Origin: Glandiceps talaboti
Taxonomy: Eukaryota; Hemichordata; Enteropneusta; Spengelidae
DNA: 64,000 nucleotides
Assembly: GCF_964340395.1 (NCBI RefSeq)
Contig: NC_135558.1
Span: forward strand, 2,345,001 to 2,409,000
Direction of reading: 5' to 3'
Shown here: one piece after another, positions 60,336 to 64,000 of the stretch
How positions within the stretch are numbered: the stretch's first letter is position 1
Layout: every line of letters starts with the position of its first letter
Translations under genes and position numbers: made by a program
The notes under the pieces: generated by a model
What the model was told of the DNA's origin: nothing
The model's input: only the letters and a program-made list of their open reading frames with translations
Databases searched by the model: none

Positions 60336-61171
60336 AATTTTTAAACTGAGCATGAGTTGAAGCAAACTAGCAACAACAGTTAAAACAGTTCATTTTCAAG
60401 ATGCCTTTCACATTACCTAACCTTTCTAGCTGATACTATTGTTTCATCTAATTTTCACTCTATTGTAGAAGTACGACTACTACAGTACTAAAGAGAACCA
60501 AATCTTCCGACACTGAAATCTTCTCGTGAGTGTTTTCACTTTAAGACATAGGTTTACCTCTGTGTAGTGACGCTAGAAACACATACTACTTATTGAAGCT
60601 AATCACCACTGAAGTTATATTACCATTAGTACATACTAAACACATAATCGACTCAGTGGTACTTTGTGCATATATAACCGAATGGAAACTTTCATTGCCT
60701 AATACTAGTTATAACAAATCAATGAAAACAACGTATTTGATATACCAATTTCTTTCAACTTATTGTTAATGATATACATGTCATTATTCCAAACTTTATT
60801 GATTACAAAAACAACTGTAATCGACATCAAATACACTGACATGCTTTAAAGTTGTTATAAGGTTCAGAATGACAGTTAGTGTTTGAATTTACGTTTAGCT
60901 ACATCCTACATATGGTGGTGCATTAAACTGAAAGGTGTGATTCTCCTAAGTCTAATTTCCGAAGCACATTTTCTAATCTTTACATGTTCATTTTGGCATG
61001 ACTGCGTAGTTCCCCATTTCTTTGTGTATACTATTGTTGTTTGCATTAAGGGTTTGAAATGTCAGTGATACAACGTTATTCATTCATTACATGACTGAGA
61101 AGATGTAAATCTTTTACCTCCCGTAAAGATAGATTATGTGCTTGTTCTGTCTATCTGGTAGGTTGGCTGGA

Positions 61172-61175
<4 letters not shown>
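60336..61175. other. Non-coding, nothing recognised
   Basis: AT-rich sequence with short chance open frames. Confidence 0.5.
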
Positions 61176-61232
<57 letters not shown>

Positions 61233-61250
61233 GTAGGTAGGTAGGTAGGT
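61176..61250. repeat. (TG)n followed by (AGGT)n
   Basis: Uninterrupted dinucleotide run to 61230, then five AGGT units. Confidence 0.95.
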
Positions 61251-62660
61251 ATGTCAGTATCTAAAAAATCACCCACTTAATTCCAATGAATGTATGTAGA
61301 TGCATTCTTACGCGTAATGCCTAGAACTGATTAGTATTTTTTTTCTAAAATTCGTGCACGAAGATTAACAAATTGACATATGAATGAAATATCAAGATTA
61401 GTCAATCCCCTGAGAATGTATTCTTCCAATACTATATGACGAGTTGCCCCCCGGGGACTTCTCTGTACATTTACTAAAATCACGTGTTCTGTAAATCGTG
61501 TAGATGGAGTTTATGAATATTAGTTATTTTCATTATTAATTTTATTGCATCTAATATGGACTCATAAAATAGTAGATTGGCTCATAGACCCTACACGAAA
61601 TGGTATATGTTTTGCTGAATAGAAAATATGCATTTTATCCCTGAGATAAAAGAAAAACGAAACTGTTTGAAATCTACAAAAACGGAAATCGCTACCCCCA
61701 CCACATACCCATCCCCACCCCATCCTCATTGCAACCCTCTGCCACCAAAATAATGCCCTAAATGTGATATAAGAATGTACATCAACGAATGAGATGGGGG
61801 CTTTAAATTGTACATATGGATTGATAATGGGGTAGTCAGCATATTGGGTCAAAGTTGGTATATAATATTGACAGTGTTAACACGTGTTGTCAACTAGACA
61901 TTCAGTTTGAAAATTTGAACACATTATATTTATAATGGTGACAATACGAGTGTAAGAGAATGGCACAAGCGTGTCTTGGTGAAAATATATTTTGGTGAAG
62001 GTTTTCGGAGCTAATAAACATGGATGTCCGTACGTGAAGTCCGAAAATATAAATGAGTGCAAAACACTTATTATATTTAGGATATGACAGACAGGAGAAT
62101 CAACGTCACGGTGGCTTAAAAGCTCGGGTTTACAACGGTTCCTTGCCTGTCTAAAAGAGTCTGAGAATTTTCACTAGCTATCTGTACATGTATCAGTATA
62201 CAGGTACTACGCATAGTTATGAGTCTAACCACATTTTATGGTCTCATCATCCTTCCAATATTAGTGGCAAACTTTGCCATGCATTATGTAATTTTGCAGA
62301 CCTGTCATTTTCCAGTTGATTTCAGAACAGCGTCACATATTAAACTCAGACAATACAAATAATTGGAAAGGTCATACAGGCTTAGTATTCCAATATCAAT
62401 TTATACTATCTCTAAATTCATTAACCAATTTAAGCTTCACCATCAACGAGAAGCATTAACCCAGAGTGCATCTTTCCGGTGAGATAATACCAAGTGTTCG
62501 GTATCAAACTTGAATACATATAAACTTGGAAAATTAAATACACTGAACGTACTAGTTTAGCTGTCAGTATATTTTTTTTATATATATTTGATAGATGTAA
62601 TCCTATCATAGCAATCATTCCATTCTGAAACCACAATCATCGCATCTAACCCCAATTACC

Positions 62661-62662
<2 letters not shown>
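61251..62662. other. Non-coding, nothing recognised
   Basis: Contains a C-rich patch (about 61690-61735). No exon or element was identified. Confidence 0.45.
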
Positions 62663-63034
<372 letters not shown>

Positions 63035-63798
63035 TAGGCAGACAGAGAGACAGACGTGTGTCATACCATTATAAGAACATAACCAAAACACCCAGTACAT
63101 AATGGCTATGTGGTTTCAGGTGTGTTTTGTATGTCTCTTTCATTAGGTGATTGTGTCTCAAAGATGAAACGTTTACATGCTTGGCTTCCTATAAAAGACA
63201 TGGGTATTCATGTCGCTTGAATGGAGTCACACAGTTGTCTTATCTGTCTTGAAGATCATCATTTAAAGAGCGAAGGGTAGTAATGATATTGATGATGTTG
63301 ACTCGTTCAACATCACGTCAACCATCCTAATTGTCTGCTCATTTGTTCTTGATAACTAATGCATTTTATAGTGATAGCGTGTTGCCGAAGTCTGCATTTG
63401 TCATCAAGAGCCTCATTAAAAGGCTATACATGACACACAACAAGACTTATCTAGACTGCATTTGACAACATCCTCTGAAAGTAGAACATACATCGAGAGA
63501 GAAAAACGACACGTTGTTTTAGACAACCTAATTGTCACACAACCCTCAAATTAGGTTTGAAGCATATGCGAGACATCATACTTTAATATCAATGTAAATT
63601 TGCTGTAAACCATATTTCCAGTTGGCTTAGAAAATCGCAGAATACTTAGTTTTGGCATTTCTATCCGTCACGCGTCGGCAAGTACCCTTGAGGTTCTGTG
63701 TCTGGTTGGTAGTCTACATCTTTAGCTTTATACACTCCACAGGCTTTCACGTATCTTTACACGAAAACAAGTAACCCAACTTTTATCTATCGCCCCAG
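63035..63798. other. Non-coding up to the last candidate exon
   Basis: AT-rich sequence; a T/C-rich tract ending TATCTATCGCCCCAG forms a plausible acceptor at 63798. Confidence 0.45.
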
Positions 63799-63937
63799 GA
63801 AAGTAGCTCCGTCAGATACACACCTAGTATATATAATGACACTACTGATAAGATTGTCGGCATATCACTTCATCCTTACGTCTCTATCGTTCATCAAACA
63901 TGCATGTCTGGGGCTATATCTTTGTTTCTGACGACAA
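63799..63937 (+). CDS. Candidate internal exon, possibly of the gene starting at 49666
   Basis: Acceptor ATCTATCGCCCCAG and consensus donor GTAAGT (63938) bound a 139-nt stretch open in phase 0 throughout. It would read ESSSVRYTPSIYNDTTDK, then IVGISLHPYVSIVHQT and CMSGAISLFLTT, leaving after one base. Composition is mixed and CpG is above background. One N-x-T sequon and a cysteine would suit an extracellular segment. Phase matches the signal-peptide exon ending at 49764. I do not recognise the family and no third exon lies in the window. Confidence 0.35.
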
Positions 63938-64000
63938 GTAAGTTAAGTTGAAATGGGTGGTCGTCTGACTCGAAGAAATCTTACTATCATTGCTACAGCT

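Overview
This is an animal (metazoan) nuclear genome window. The evidence is spliced genes with GT-AG introns, an AT-rich and microsatellite-rich background, a tRNA-derived SINE, a LINE 3' remnant, several small inverted-repeat DNA transposons and six minisatellite arrays longer than 500 bp. The only gene I recognise with confidence is a complete CREB/CREM/ATF1-family transcription factor on the + strand. Its sequence and intron layout fit an invertebrate bilaterian. I cannot fix the phylum from sequence alone.

Layout. 1-2351: possible promoter and 5' leader of the CREB gene, plus a minus-strand LINE tail. 2352-13077: CREB gene with exons at 2352-2461, 5784-5915, 6746-7010, 9321-9488 and 10366-10507, then two tandem alternative last coding exons at 12125-12269 and 12933-13077. 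The reading frame joins cleanly across every junction and gives 311 residues with either last exon: N-terminus, glutamine-rich Q1, KID with the PKA-site serine, Q2 and bZIP. The introns hold a ~1.84 kb inverted-repeat element with nested foldback MITEs, a 48-bp minisatellite and two other MITE-like elements. 13078 to about 16.2 kb: probable long 3' UTR with its own degenerate tandem repeat. 16.3-19.6 kb: two minisatellites and a CpG-richer stretch that may be another promoter. 19.6-49.6 kb: mostly non-coding, with large minisatellites at 34.2-36.5 and 37.2-39.2 kb, a perfect 88-nt palindrome beside (TA)n, and a few weak exon candidates. 49.7-64 kb: a candidate signal-peptide exon (49666-49764) and, 14 kb on, a phase-compatible open exon (63799-63937), possibly the start of a secreted or membrane protein gene; between them lie a SINE, microsatellites and CRE/nuclear-receptor-like motifs.

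The most interesting biology is the duplicated CREB DNA-binding exon. One copy has the family-standard basic region. The other is nearly identical in DNA but carries three amino-acid changes, all in the DNA-contacting basic region. This resembles the dual DNA-binding-domain design of mammalian CREM but looks recent. Other points for a second look are an AUG-UAG start-stop element one base upstream of the CREB start codon, foldback elements with 9-bp target duplications (Mutator-like), a ~100-bp conserved interspersed sequence present three times, recurrent GACCACT hairpins, and six perfect CRE palindromes in the window.
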